64,000 nt of DNA from Strigamia acuminata (lineage: Eukaryota; Arthropoda; Chilopoda; Geophilomorpha; Linotaeniidae), in contig OX442315.1 in assembly GCA_949358305.1 (NCBI GenBank), forward strand, positions 28,918,427 through 28,982,426, given 5' to 3'. Each line of letters begins with the position of its first letter. Position 1 is the stretch's first letter. The notes below the pieces were generated by a model. The model was not told the origin of the DNA. It did no database searches and saw only the letters and a list, made by a program, of their open reading frames with translations. Positions 12,089 to 24,536 of the stretch are shown here, in pieces. The position numbers and the translations under genes were made by a program.

Positions 12089-15000
12089 TCAATTGACACC
12101 AGCAATCAGAGATGGTTTCTTCAGCGATTCTCGACCAATTCGACAGTTGGAATCGAAAAAATCGGCCTCGATACCACGTGCAAACAGACGAATAAGTTGG
12201 CAATAAACTCTGAAATCAAACAAATAATTTGTCGAGTAATCTTTCTAGAAATCACCGTACAATAACACTTACTTTACATTAATAGCTGGTTCGACTACTA
12301 ACTCTCCATCACAATTCCACATACTCGACCGCACTTGTCGAAACGAATTATTCGTCCCAACTTCGTCATCTAGCATGTGTGTTGGTCGGAACTGAAATTC
12401 TCTTGCACGGTATACACGAACAAAATTCAAATCAAACTAAAAAAAAAAAAAAATTAAAAAAATTAAATACTTTTAACAAATCAAATCAAAATTAGTAAAA
12501 ATTCTTACTGGATCATCATTATGAACCGCCATTCGCAAAAGGAACCTTAAATAATTAATACGAGAGCATTTCTGCACGACTACAATATCTGTACATCCGT
12601 CGCCCAAATGAGCAGATGGAGAAACGCCTTGCTTCGTCATCCCACAAGCACAGGATAAGGTGACGGTGTTAATACCAAGAAAACGACCGCGTATACACTT
12701 CCAACCGCTGACTGGCGACTGAGCTTCGCCAGGTAACGCTGATAGACGCTCATGAGCACGTTCGCACGTTCTACACCTGTAAAATATATTTATTCATTTA
12801 CTTATTTCTTTATCCAACTTTTAATTGCGCCTTTACCCTGCCCTGCATTTGTCCTTATCCAAAGGTGTTTTTTCTGGCTTCGGATTCAGGCGGAAAAGGA
12901 TTTCACCTTCGTACGCGCGATTACGTAGAATTTTTTTAAATCCTAAAATAAATTAATAAATTTTCTTAAAATTATTAATGTCAAAATTTAAATTTAAATA
13001 AACATTTTACCTGCCCAATCATAGCGATACGTTCCTAGCCATCTATTTTTTTCACTATCACACATAACATCGCCAAAATATCCATATGCAACCATAGTAG
13101 TTGCGTAACGAATTAGATTATTTTCATGAAATATACCGCAGACATCTACATAAACATTATCACCAATTAAAATGTGTAAAGCAGATGTGATGGGATCGTT
13201 TGTTCCAGTCGTTGAATACGCCATTGCATCAGTCGATCCTTAAATACAAATGTGCAAACTTTTATTTTCTCAAATTAAGCAAAATTAAGCATTCAATACC
13301 TGCAGGAATGACTCCAATTCTGAGTTCCGGTCGTTTCGGTTGATGCTGATTGTTATGCACGTTAACGCCAGCATCTTTTTGCATTCTCAAAAGAAGTCCA
13401 TTGAGGAGTTCGTTGAACATTCCATCGCCACCAACCGCAACCACGCTAAAATCAAATTAAAATAAACGATTTACTGATTTTTACAAAACTAAACAAACAA
13501 CTTACCCATCTAATTTAGACAAACAAGCTTCTTGCAAGTAATCCCTCGCATGATTTGCACGTTCCGTTGCTGAAATAAATCGCCATTAACACGTAAAAAC
13601 ACTTTGAATAATTTATTTTTCTCACTTATGATTTGAGTATCGATGGCGGCCAGTTCAAAAATGGGACGGACTTTTTCTTCATAAATTTTCTGAGCTTTTT
13701 TCTTGCCACCGAAAGGGTTTATAAAAATCAGCAAACGTTTAGGACGATACGAAAACCCTGTAATTTAAATAAACGCCATAATTAAAATAAATAAATACTT
13801 TTATTATATATTAAATTGACCGTTAATAATATCCTGGATAGCTGCTACCCAATTTTGTATAACACGGGAATTCGGGTTGCGGAAAACGAGTGTTCGTAAC
13901 TTCCATCTGTGTTTCCATCCTCTTTCCACATAACTTAATTCCAATGCAGTAATGCGAAAAGGCGTTAGTTCGTTTTGTCGATCGTCCCCTGTCTGGATAC
14001 AAAAGCAACAACGATTTCGTCTGCTACTCTCAACTGCCTTCACAGCAACAACTTCGCTTAGTGGCACCTGGTGGCAAACTAGAAAAACAAATTTTAAAAA
14101 CAAATTTTAAATATACAAAGAAATAAAATAAATAAACAACAAGTGTTGATTCGATGCAGAATAAAAAGAATTCCTGACATTTTAATTTATGAATTCAATG
14201 CCGCAATCGCTTATTTTATACGAAATCCCGATTAGATAAAAATACACATTCGTGCAACGTAAACTTCCTGTTATGCAACCTTTCCTTCAAAATTTATCTC
14301 CTTTATACGTGAAATTATGGCCAAGAAACTGGAAATAGATCCACCCAATTACACACGTGTGTGCGAGAATGATTTATTAAACTACCCACACACTGGAACC
14401 CCTCACAAATTAATGTACATCACGTTAGCACCCAATTCACTTTCCTCCTTGTTTTGCGATTACGGAAAGAGGTCAAATAGGCCTAAATGAGGTCAGAGAA
14501 ATTGGTCGAAAACATAAAGCGAAAGTTTTCTCCTATTTTTCCTCCTTTTTGAATACATTAATTGTCTTTTTGACAAAATAAAATATCCATGTCATAATCT
14601 CGTGTTGACATTTTTTTCCTCGTATGTTTTTCATTTCTATTAATTTACAAACCAAATAACTAACAATGTTGTGATTTTTTCTTTTCAAACAATGAGAAAT
14701 ATTAATAGATTAAAAAAAAGGGCAATGAACTGGAAGCGAGAGCATAAAAAACGACTGCGAAATTTTCCCTTAACCGTCTGAACTATTGTACTTCATTCAA
14801 TCCGAAACCTGTTTTTTAAAATTGGCATTAATATTGAATGTTGGTAAAAGTAAACATGCTATTATTATTGCACAAACATAATAAGGATTCTCGGAAATAT
14901 TAACCGACCAACTCTAGACTAACTTGTAAGAGGAATTGCACATTAAAGGTTGAATTTTCATTCAAACAAGGGAGGAAAAATCTATTTCCTTTGCCCACGC

Positions 15001-16850
15001 GCCATTTATCATATTCGCTGAGGAAATTATCTCTTTCGAAATTTTTTTTTTTTGTTGTTGTTCCTCCAAGTGTTTTTTTTTTTATATAAAATTAGTTTGG
15101 CATTGAGAAGCTAAAGTTAAAGTCCAATGGGGCAGTATAGAAATTCGGAATAAATTTTTTAAAAAATTGAGTTGTTCGTGTGTACTGTAATCTCATTTTC
15201 TTTTGGCCGCACATGACGGTCCATTATCGGCCGACTGGAAACCATATTCCGTACTCGTAATTTAATTTGATTTTTTGACACAATACGTCGTTTTTTAAAT
15301 AAAAATTTGTATAATATTATTAAATTATAAAAATAAATAAATCTTAGTGGATTATATCGGACTTGAATTTGCATTTAAATTGAAAAACACGACCAAGGAG
15401 GATTTTTTTTAAAGATTCTATATGTAGTCTGTGCGGTACCACCATAAAGTCATAAAAAGTCATAAAAATCAAATAAAAAGTTTTATCTACTCAGCTTTGA
15501 ATGCTATTCTACTTTGGCCAGATGGGAAAACAAAAATGCACAAAAGTAAATAAATAAATTCTTGAATGTTAATTACTCAGTTCCCGGGTCATCATATTTT
15601 CTGGATTATTATTATTTCCACTTTTCCTTATTTTATTATAAATTCATCACGAAAGACAACATTATAAGCTTAAAATTATTGTGTGCAAAATCCATAAAAA
15701 ATTACTTGGAGTCCACCCAAATTTAGTTACATGTTTTTTATTTCTCCTTTTATATGGATTTCACGCTTGAAATTTAATTTCCAGCAAAAAAACATGTTCG
15801 TTTTGTACATTGCGTATATACTATCTTTATAACCCATGATAACAAATATCTGTTCTTTTTTATACACAATAAGCAATTTTTTTTCCTTCTTTTCTTTGGG
15901 TACTTCAAATAATTTAATTTTTTTCCTCCAAATCTATTTGAATCGAGCAGTAAAAGGAGCAAAATAGATATAAAAAGAATTTTTTAACAAAAAAAAAATT
16001 CAGGAAAGAAAGTTTGCCTACTGACCCAAATAACACAATTATTTACGATTTTTAAACTGAAATTTAAAAAAAAAAAAAAAAAAGAAAAGAAAATGTATTC
16101 ATTTTTTCTAACTTAAATGAAAACAATTACTTTTACTTTCGGGTTCGTGTATGTGCTTGCACAATTTGTTTATTATTATTATTCATTTCATTTTGCCATT
16201 CTTTCCTCTTTACAAATTGAACAGATGTTGAAATTAATATTTTCCCAACTGCTGCAAAGTTAAAATTTGCATCAAACCGCACGCAATTTTTTAAAATAAA
16301 AAAATATACATATAAAATTATTTTATATAAAATTTCTCTTTGCAATAAAAAAAGCGCTGAATATTATCAACACCATTTTCTTTGAATTATCTTTTTGATA
16401 GCTCTAGATATAATATTATAAATCAATTACACAATTAATGTTTTTATTACATTGGTCAATAAAATCAAATCCGCCATTGTAAACAAAACAAAAAAAACTA
16501 TTAATTTGTATTAATTAAAGCTCGGCTTAGAAATAGAATTTTTTTTAAACAACGGATAGTTTAATTCAGCGTTTAACTCAACATTTAAAATTCACTCCAC
16601 GAAAGGAAAGGTGATTTCAACATTTATTCTCAACGAGAGTGAAAAAGGTGAAAACCCAACGAAATCAATAAGAAAACTGATTGCACGCGACATTTAAGCA
16701 AGAAAACTACTTACAGTCTGGACATCCTTCGGGTTTCCAAGAAATTGAAACGGGTGTTAAAGTCACACGATGCCGTTTACTCTTGATTTCGAAACAATTG
16801 GCGAGAAGATTATTCTCTCGCCCTCTGCCTCCATCAGCCATCGCCATCAT
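12089..16850 (-). CDS. CERK: Ceramide kinase
   Basis: Phosphorylates ceramide to ceramide-1-phosphate, acting at Golgi and plasma-membrane lipids. Ten exons join in phase: first exon to 16715, then 13821-14078, 13626-13757, 13506-13569, 13300-13445, 13011-13238, 12837-12942, 12509-12776, 12273-12436 and 12089-12209. The N-terminal PH-like region (KRHRVTLTPVSISW, then VPLSEVVAVK) leads into the DAGK catalytic core: LLIFINPFGGKKK, the nucleotide loop VAVGGDGMFNELL, and GVIPAGSTDAMAYST. The CERK-specific cysteine motif CRAGCRTC is intact across the exon 7/8 join, and LIRLFARGIE is near the end. From ATG 16850 it has 540 residues (human 537). An in-frame ATG at 16910 would add 20, but a polypyrimidine-AG at about 16879 hints that this part is UTR. 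Intron 1 is 2.6 kb; the others are short. Confidence 0.94.
14079..16714. other. Ceramide kinase intron 1
   Basis: AT-rich intron sequence with several homopolymer runs. I found no nested gene in it, unlike the large introns of the two neighbouring genes. Confidence 0.6.
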
Positions 16851-17104
16851 ATCATCTGGAAAGTGTTGCGCGCCACCTAATAAGAAAATGGCAAAACCCG
16901 AACTGCGCATGCGTCAAATTTTTAAGTCAATATCCCACACTATTTATCTGATACAACAAAGTGCGAATACAAAAAACGCAATGTTATCTTTTTCTTTCCT
17001 TCACGGTGTTTTTCATTATTACCGTCCAAATTGTCTGATCTTTCGGTCACGTTCCAAATTGACAGAGTTTTTTAATAGCCGATTAGCGAAAATAAATCGC
17101 CGAA
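16851..17104. promoter_or_regulatory. Bidirectional promoter, CERK / SLC25A20
   Basis: The two genes start head to head only about 250 bases apart, so the interval must drive both. No TATA box is obvious. GCGCATGCGTC at 16904-16914 is a palindromic NRF1-like site (GCGCATGCGC consensus, one mismatch), which would fit a mitochondrial carrier. That assignment is inference. Confidence 0.5.
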
Positions 17105-20100
17105 ATGTCTTCCTTATCAGAAGAACTTACTCCAGATCCTGCTACACAAGCACGTTTCTTATTCGAACAGGTATAATTTTCTAAAACAACAATAGAAGAA
17201 TACGCGATTGCAACAGTCTGGTTGAATAACACTTCCGCCCGTGAAAAATACTCGATAAAATAGTTAAGAATTTTTCCGTTAGGATTAATATGTCGTCCTC
17301 ATGCTAAATTGAGACATTAATAAGACAAATCTATTTTTCAGCGTTTAAAAATGACTGAAGCACAGAGAAGTAGCCCTATAAAAAACTTTTTGGCGGGGGG
17401 ATTCGGTGGAGTATGTCTCGTAGCCGCTGGACACCCTCTTGATACGATCAAAGTGAGTTGTCATTGCCAAACGTGTGAATCAAATTTTTTAATAAATATC
17501 AAATTTCTAGGTGCGATTGCAAACGATGCCGAAAGCTGAACCCGGGAAACCCGTATTGTTTACGGGCACGTGGGATTGCGCCACAAAAACAGTTCAAAAA
17601 GAGGTTGTTACGTGTGTTTCTTGGTTTTTTTGTATCACTAAAATTACGTTTATTTTAAAGGGATTTAAAGGATTGTACAAAGGAATGGCTGCTCCAATTG
17701 CTGGGGTGACACCAATGTATGCGGTGTGTTTCCTCGGGTTTAGTATTGGAAAAAAATTGCAACAAACCAGTCCAGATCATCAGTTGAGGTACTGAGGAGG
17801 AAATAAGTTGATAGTACAGTAGTATATAATTTATAAATTACATTATCTTCATGGTTTTTTTTTTTTTTTTGGATGTGGAGAAAGTTGTACTCTTGAAAGA
17901 TTCTCACGCTGAATGAAAGAAAGGCATTTTTGTTTTGAGATTTAACAGAAGGGGGGGAAAAACAAATTTTCGGATTTAATTTCAGCCCACTTTTCTTTTG
18001 GCGTCTTGATACTTCTCTCCGATGGCGCCAACATAAAGAAACCAAAGATGTCGGCACCGGTTGCTGAAAATTAAAAGCATAAACAAAAATCTTATCAAAT
18101 GCAGTCTTAAGGGAAATGGAGTAATAAAAATATTACTTTTTTTATCAAGTCGGTCAAAGAGAATTTAAAAATAACAAAATTAAAAATAATAATTATTTTT
18201 TTTTTTATATATATATATATAATTAATACTTTTTTTAAAAAAAAAAATTACATTTCAGTTCATTTCAGCTATTTAAAGCTGGTATGTTATCAGGTGTATT
18301 CACAACGGCTATAATGGCGCCGGGCGAAAGAATTAAATGCTTATTACAAGTAAAATAACATTTTACACTCCGCTATTTCAAACATCTGACACTAAACTTT
18401 TTTTCTAGATTCAACAAGCTAGTGGCGACGCAAAGTACGCGGGACCAATAGATTGTGCGAAAAAATTATACAAGGAAGGCGGATTTCGAAGCATTTATAA
18501 AGGAACTGGCGCGACTTTACTCAGAGGTACGAAAAGTTACATAAACAAAAGTGGACAAAACCCACATTGGCTAATAATAATATTTTATCAATCAAGTAAA
18601 CTTTGAGATACGAGCGTTTATTTCAGATATAAAAAAAAAAACTATTATAAATTAGAATAAGACCGAAACAAAAAGGTAAAAATACATTCTACGCAGAAGT
18701 TGTAAATCTACACCGCACTAGTCTAAGTGTTGCTGTACTTTTTTTTGAAACATTTTAATTGCTTCTTTAACACGTCCATCACTGGTTTACCACTGAATTG
18801 TTTAGGCACGTGACACAAAGGTTCAACACTCCTATCTTTAACATATTTAACCTCAGTTGTCGTGTCTATTCGAACCCGTCCGATCGCGGACGACTTCCAT
18901 TTACCGGCCTCGCACGTGCAGTTCCACGGGTTGCCTTCGAGACGCAGAGAAGCCAGGGAATTAGGAATGACGTTGAAGAATCGTCTCGGCAACACGTCGA
19001 GTTGATTTTGCTGCAGGAACAGTTCTCGGAGACGTTTGAGTCCGAAAAATGCACTCGGGTTAAGTTTGACTAATCGATTTCGACTTAAATCCAGACGAAT
19101 TAGATATTTCAAACCGGAAAAGGCATCGCGGTAAAGACGTTTCAAGCGGCATTCGCGAATGCTAATGCTCTCCAGATTGGGTGCTCCGACAAAAGCATTT
19201 GTCGTGATTTGTTGCAAACGGCCCTGGATGACGTTGAGATGAGTGAGCGACGTTAATCCCGCGAACATTCCGTATTCCAGCACATTGTTGTCGATGTTGG
19301 GAAGAGTTAGGGACGTGAGACGGGCGAGACCGGCGAAGGAGAAAGGCATAACGTGCAATGGCTGCTTTTTGTAGCCGAGAGTGAGTGTTTGGAGGTTGGG
19401 CGTTGCGTGGAATGCGTTTGGGAAGATTACTTGTATGGGATTGTCGTCGAGGTGAAGGGATGTCAAGCCGGCCATTAGCACGAACGTGAAGGTGGAGATG
19501 TGACCGATTTGGTTTCCTGTCAAGTCCAAATGCTGCAGACGAGGCAGAGGGAAATCTCCGGTGCAGTTCTCGAAGCATCGAAGACGGTTCCGGGAAAGGC
19601 TGAGGACTTTAAGATTAGGAAGAGTGGAGAAAATTGATGGCTGCACGTATTCGATGTCGTTTTGGTTGAGTGAGATTTCTTGCAGAGCTGTGTGGCCGAA
19701 AAATAGCTCGGAGGGAAGGTTGCGTAGACCCACGTTGATTAAATGCAGGATCTGGGGGAGGAAAAAAGGGTTAAGTGTTTGGGTAATCGTGGTGAAATAG
19801 TTTTGAAATTACTTTGAGGCCTTTAAGTTTGGTGAAGGTTGACGAGTCGAGTGCGGTGATGTTGACTCTGCACAATCGTAAATGTTGTAGTTTTGGCTGC
19901 GATCTGAGCCAATCGTTTGCAACGGCGATTCGCTTTGCGGATGTGGAGCGAAGGCCCTGAATTTCCAAGCCGAGTAATTGGGGGATATGTCGGAAGTGTT
20001 TATCAGATAAGACGAAGGATTTTGATGAGTCTTGCTGAATTAAAGTCAAAGTCTGAAATGGATTTTGGATTGAATTTAAATGAATGTTTTACGGATTTTG

Positions 20101-22321
20101 AATTTTTCAAACCTGAGTTTCGAGCGGTATTTTATTCAGGATTTGTACGAGAACTGTATCGGTGTGCACGTTGCAAACTACAGATCGCATGTAGGCTTCT
20201 TTTTTCGAATCCGCCGGGTTGTAAGTGTGTCCTAAAACCCATTTAGCAGCCGGTGTCAGTGTGCAATTGCACTCTTGGGGACAATATAAAGCCCATTTGG
20301 ACTCGATGAATGGCAACTAAAGGATTAAAGTCAATAAGGAATTGCATTTTGTACTCGAATGTTTGAAACACTTGCCAGAATAGTTGTAAGGAGACAGAGA
20401 AATGCTCTAAATGAAGTTGTCATAATTACGATTTGATCAAATTCTGAAAAATGTAAAAATGGATGAGTTTGTTGGGGTTGGAGGAGTGGATGTTGTGGTT
20501 ACACTTTTAACAGGTTAAAGTGAATTAAAGTGGGGAGATTTGTATTCAAAAAGAAGTTGTAGTTTCAACACACTTTGATAAAAGAAGGTTTTGTGTTATA
20601 CGAGCTGAGAACTCTCAATTTCCCTTTTTCCCATTGCATGAAAACGATGGGGTTTACAGTTACGTTACCCCCACTACGAAGGAAATATTGAATATAAAAA
20701 GATTATTTTTGCTCTTACCGACTTCAAATTGTTAATTCGGACGACTAGAATTACAAAATCATGTGCGCTTTGACTATCTTCAAGGTAAACCAGGTGATAA
20801 TTTGTTGCATTCTTGCTTCAAATCCTTGTCACCTCCGTCATGTAAATTGTGAATTTTAGATTTCTTTTCTTTTCTTTCTTTTTTTTCTTTAAAAAAAAAT
20901 TGGAAATGAAATAAGATGTTTCGGCACACGTTAAAAACAAGTGCTTGTTGGGTGTACTTAATTAGAAGAAATGATGAGTATCCAAAAGTGAAGTGAAGAT
21001 GAGTGGAGCATTTACACATCACAACCTTAAGCAGGCTCCGCCTACTATTTCCTGGGTCTTCTTTCCTGAAAAGCTTGCGATTGAATTTCACTTAATTTTT
21101 TTTTAATTAAATTTTTTTTTTGAACATTATATTTGAATACTATCTGGGTAATTAATGTCGAAAGAGAAATTTGAAATTTAGACATGAATTGGTATGGAAA
21201 AATTAATAAAGTTTACTTTTTTTTAATTTTTTTTAATTTTTTATTTTGAATAGATGTACCTGCAAGTGGAATGTATTTCATGACGTACGAATGGCTGCAA
21301 AGGGTTTTAACACCAGAAGGAAGAACGTAAATCAATTTTACAGCAATTTTTTTTTTATTTTGAAATTTTTTTATTTTGAAAAATTTTTATTTTGAAAAAT
21401 TTTTATTTTGAAAAATTTTGATTTTGAAAAATTTTGATTTTGAAAAAATTTAATTTTGAAAAATTTTGATTTTGAAAAATTTTGATTTTGAAAAATTTTG
21501 ATTTTGAAAAATTTTGATTTTGAAAAATTTTGATTTTGAAAAATTTTGATTTTGAAAAATTTTGATTTTGAAAAATTTTGATTTTGAAAAATTTTGATTT
21601 TGAAAAATTTTGATTTTGAAATTTTATTGCAGACGGTCGGATTTGAGTCCGTTAAGAACGATGTTTGCTGGTGGAATGGCTGGAATATTTAACTGGGTGG
21701 TAGCCATTGCTCCAGATGTGTTGAAATCGAGACTTCAAACTGGTAAATATTAGATTTGTTGATTTTTTTTTTATGGAAAATAAAAGAAAATAATAAAATA
21801 ATTTGATTGGTATAAAATGGGCAAAATTGTTGCGGAACTTAGGCGCCGTCTCTAACTTTTCCTTATCCGGGAGAGGGTGGGTTGTTGGATCCAGGTAAGG
21901 GAAACTGGACATCCGGTGTATGATTTCACTTCCGATTATGTGAAAAAAAATTAATTTCTTCAGCAAAAAAAATTGAATCAAATCGTTAAATTCAATTAGT
22001 GTTGTTCAAAATTATTAAATCGTGTCAATTTTGTTTTAGAATTTGTATTTATAAATGTATTTTTATTATTAGCTCCAGAAGGAACATATCCGAACGGAAT
22101 TCGAGATGTTTTTAAACAACTCATGAGAGAAGAAGGACCGAAAGCTTTGTTTAAAGGAGCAGCTCCTGTTATGTTGCGAGCATTTCCTGCCAATGCTGTA
22201 AGTTTCTATGAATGGGAAGCACAATTGTCAACAGTTGCTTATATTTTTTTCTCCAATTTTCTAGGCCTGTTTCCTCGGTTTCGAAGTCGCTATGAAGTTT
22301 CTTAATTGGGTAGCACCATGA
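17105..22321 (+). CDS. SLC25A20: Mitochondrial carnitine/acylcarnitine carrier
   Basis: Inner-membrane antiporter that brings acylcarnitines into the matrix for beta-oxidation. Ten exons join in phase: 17105-17170, 17342-17452, 17511-17603, 17661-17788, 18259-18349, 18409-18526, 21254-21326, 21633-21742, 22073-22197 and 22265-22321. The three carrier signatures are present as PLDTIK, PGERIK and PDVLKS, with [14 protein letters not shown] and the C-terminus [15 protein letters not shown], nearly identical to the mammalian protein. It is 323 residues from ATG 17105, or 298 from the in-frame ATG at 17351, which matches the usual start (human 301). Exon 1 would therefore add a 25-residue N-terminal extension, unless it is mostly 5' UTR. 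Intron 6 (18527-21253) encloses an LRR gene on the other strand. Confidence 0.95.
18723..20423 (-). CDS. Secreted leucine-rich repeat protein nested in an SLC25A20 intron
   Basis: Four exons join in phase to 506 residues: 20376-20423, 20113-20316, 19813-20052 and 18723-19751. A signal peptide ([16 protein letters not shown]) comes first, then an LRRNT-type cysteine cluster CPQECNC, about ten LRRs (for example [48 protein letters not shown]), and an LRRCT cap beginning [12 protein letters not shown]. No transmembrane helix follows; the protein ends in a lysine-rich tail, so secretion is likely. The first intron uses a GC donor (GCAAGT at 20375); the nearby GT alternative would shift the frame. 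The gene lies wholly within intron 6 of SLC25A20 on the opposite strand. Partner and role cannot be read from the sequence. Confidence 0.88.
20424..21253. other. Upstream region of the LRR gene, inside SLC25A20 intron 6
   Basis: Must contain the LRR gene promoter. AT-rich, with a T/C-rich tract at 20860-20890. No coding signal recognised. Confidence 0.4.
21356..21621. repeat. 16-base tandem repeat filling SLC25A20 intron 7
   Basis: About 15 copies of a 16-base unit (AAAAATTTTGATTTTG). The first few copies have TATTTTG variants and the later ones are nearly perfect. The array fills most of the intron between exon 7 (ends 21326) and exon 8 (starts 21633), and its last unit comes within about 12 bases of the acceptor. 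Confidence 0.95.
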
Positions 22322-22736
22322 ACCGAGCATTTAAATAGGATGAATTTGTAGTGTCTACGGCTATTTAATTTAAAATGTGTTCGTAGTAAAAAATTGTACT
22401 TTTTTTTTGAAATTATAATGAATATAATAGAAAAATATCATATTTTGAAACGTTTTAATACCATATATATAATTGTACAAATTAGAAATTAAGAAAAGAA
22501 AAAAAACTTGCATTATTTTTTTAAAATATATATTTTTTTGGGAGTTTTTCTGCACATGATAAATTTTCAATTTAACATGACCATGACAAATTGGAGGGGA
22601 AAAATATAAAGATGATAACAACTGCTTCGCTTCTATTGTCTTCGTTTCCATTTACCGAAATATACAAAGCTCTTCAACAAATATTTTAAACTTTTATTGA
22701 GTAATAAATTTCAATTTGTTATCCCCAAGAATCATT
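22322..22736. other. Convergent 3' ends of SLC25A20 and ARPC4
   Basis: Short AT-rich interval between two stop codons in tail-to-tail orientation. A minus-strand AATAAA (TTTATT at 22694-22699) suits ARPC4. No gene seen. Confidence 0.5.
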
Positions 22737-23824
22737 TCAAAGCTAGACAAATAATTTTGTTGACTTTAAAACTAAAAAAAAAATAAAAAATAAAAAGACA
22801 AAAGAAAATTAATTTTGTTTTAAAATTTGACGTAATTTTCGATATTATTTTATTTACCCTTTTGAGAAATTCTTCGGCACAAATGCGCGCTCTGGCATTA
22901 ACTGCCAACTTCATTTCGCTAATTTCTTTATCGATTTCCTCCATGAAGTGGATAACAAAATCAACCAATTTATGCTTGAACATCTGCTCTGTGTGGAAAT
23001 TTGTAATCAGAAAACTTATATCATAGCCCTAAAACAAAGATAAAATTGATTAAATTTCACATTGTCCTCTTAAACGATTTCTTTGCAACGAACTTCTATT
23101 GGTTTGCGACGTAAAACTACAAAATTCTCCGCTCTCATCATCATGAACCGCATAAATTTGTGGCATAAAATTTTTTCGATTTCATCAGCCTGCAAGTATA
23201 AAAAAAATTCGCATTTACATCACAAATTTCGATATTTGAATATATTTTTTCTTACCTGTTTTACTGCTATGCTTATACGAATGGAATTAACCGAAGCTTC
23301 TATAAGAACTTTCTCTTTTTCATTTCTGCTGATTACTACGGGGCTCAAAAGTAACTCTTTACTACTTCTCACTTCTACTTCGGGTTTATTATGCCTCTCT
23401 ATGACTTGTGATGAGAAATTTTCTAGACACATTGCCGCCGTTAACGTGTGTCTCACCGCTGTCAAATACGGCCTTAAAGTGGCAGACTAGAAAAACAAAA
23501 AAAGCATTAATTTTAACAAATTGATCTAATTTCTGTTCGTTTCAATTTGATATGAAAAAAAGGCTTTTAAAAAAATAATTTTGAGCATCAATGATAATGT
23601 AAAAATAAATTTAAAAAGGAAATTCGTGTGATTTTGATCATATAACTGTTAAGCCTAATATGACCACCCAAAGTTTTTTTTTTAACGTATTACAACTCTT
23701 TGCAAACTAGGAAAAGTATCGTTAATTCGGATCAATATATTGAATGAAATTTTGGTGAACAAAGAAAAGTATGTTTGTTAATTGGTAGTAAAAATTAAAT
23801 TTGAGTAAACAGCACACCCACCAT
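22737..23824 (-). CDS. ARPC4: Actin-related protein 2/3 complex subunit 4
   Basis: Core p20 subunit of the Arp2/3 actin-nucleating complex in the cytoplasm. Five exons join to exactly 168 residues, the family length: 23822-23824, 23256-23486, 23094-23189, 22858-23028 and 22737-22742. Sequence such as [37 protein letters not shown] and [20 protein letters not shown] is almost identical to human ARPC4. Exon 1 contributes only the start codon (ATG directly followed by the GTGGGT donor) and exon 5 only Leu-stop, giving the ending FLKRL where human has FLKNF. The single-codon exons are inferred from phase and splice consensus. Confidence 0.95.
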
Positions 23825-24536
23825 GATCCTTCAGTACCGGAATTGGATTGATTCATAACTGCACATGCGTACTGCGGTCTGCACATTTGCCTGCTCGCGG
23901 ATAAATATCTGGAGGTTTAAATATCTGAAAATTTCAATAAATTATTTTACAAATTTTAAAAATAAAAAAGGATATTTTCTAAGTCGAATAAAAATATAAA
24001 CATTTTTTTTAATTTAGTGCGTTTTCGGGGCGCTTTTCGAGCGCTTATCGCACGGCTTTTCCCCGAAATAAATTAAAATGTAGTGATTTTCCGAATAAAA
24101 AAATATATTAAAAAAACCTTCTTTTCTTTATATTACTAAAAAAAAATGTTAGAATTCTCTTTGTATAGAAAAATCGAAGACTATAATTTTATTAGTTTGA
24201 AACTGAATTACGTAAGCTAAATGTTTACTTTGAACCAGTATTCGTGCTTTTTTTTGTTTAAAATTTATTTTCAAAAAAATTAAATATTTTTTAATTCAGA
24301 TCTTTCCAAATTAGATTTTAAAAATCTACGGTAAATACAGAATTAGGACCCCAGCAGCAAGACCACAGATTAGAATCTGCGAGCAAGACCCAACCTTGAT
24401 CCCAGATTGCCTACGTAACTTCCTCCTGTTCGCAGTGAAGCCAGCCCGCGTGTTTTGGAACATTCCGAAGTTCATTTTCTACCCATTTTCTTCTATTTAG
24501 ACTTGAATTGTTTTCAGTTCCAAGGTTTATATAAAA
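23825..24536. other. Divergent upstream region of ARPC4 and the 24.5-kb gene
   Basis: Head-to-head spacer of about 710 bases, AT-rich except for GC-rich islands at 24018-24066 and 24340-24470. No gene recognised. It presumably contains both promoters and 5' UTRs. Confidence 0.4.

Noticed and set aside
21356-21621. A CRISPR-like array
   Set aside because: The 16-base units are directly abutting with no unique spacers. It is a simple tandem repeat in an animal intron.
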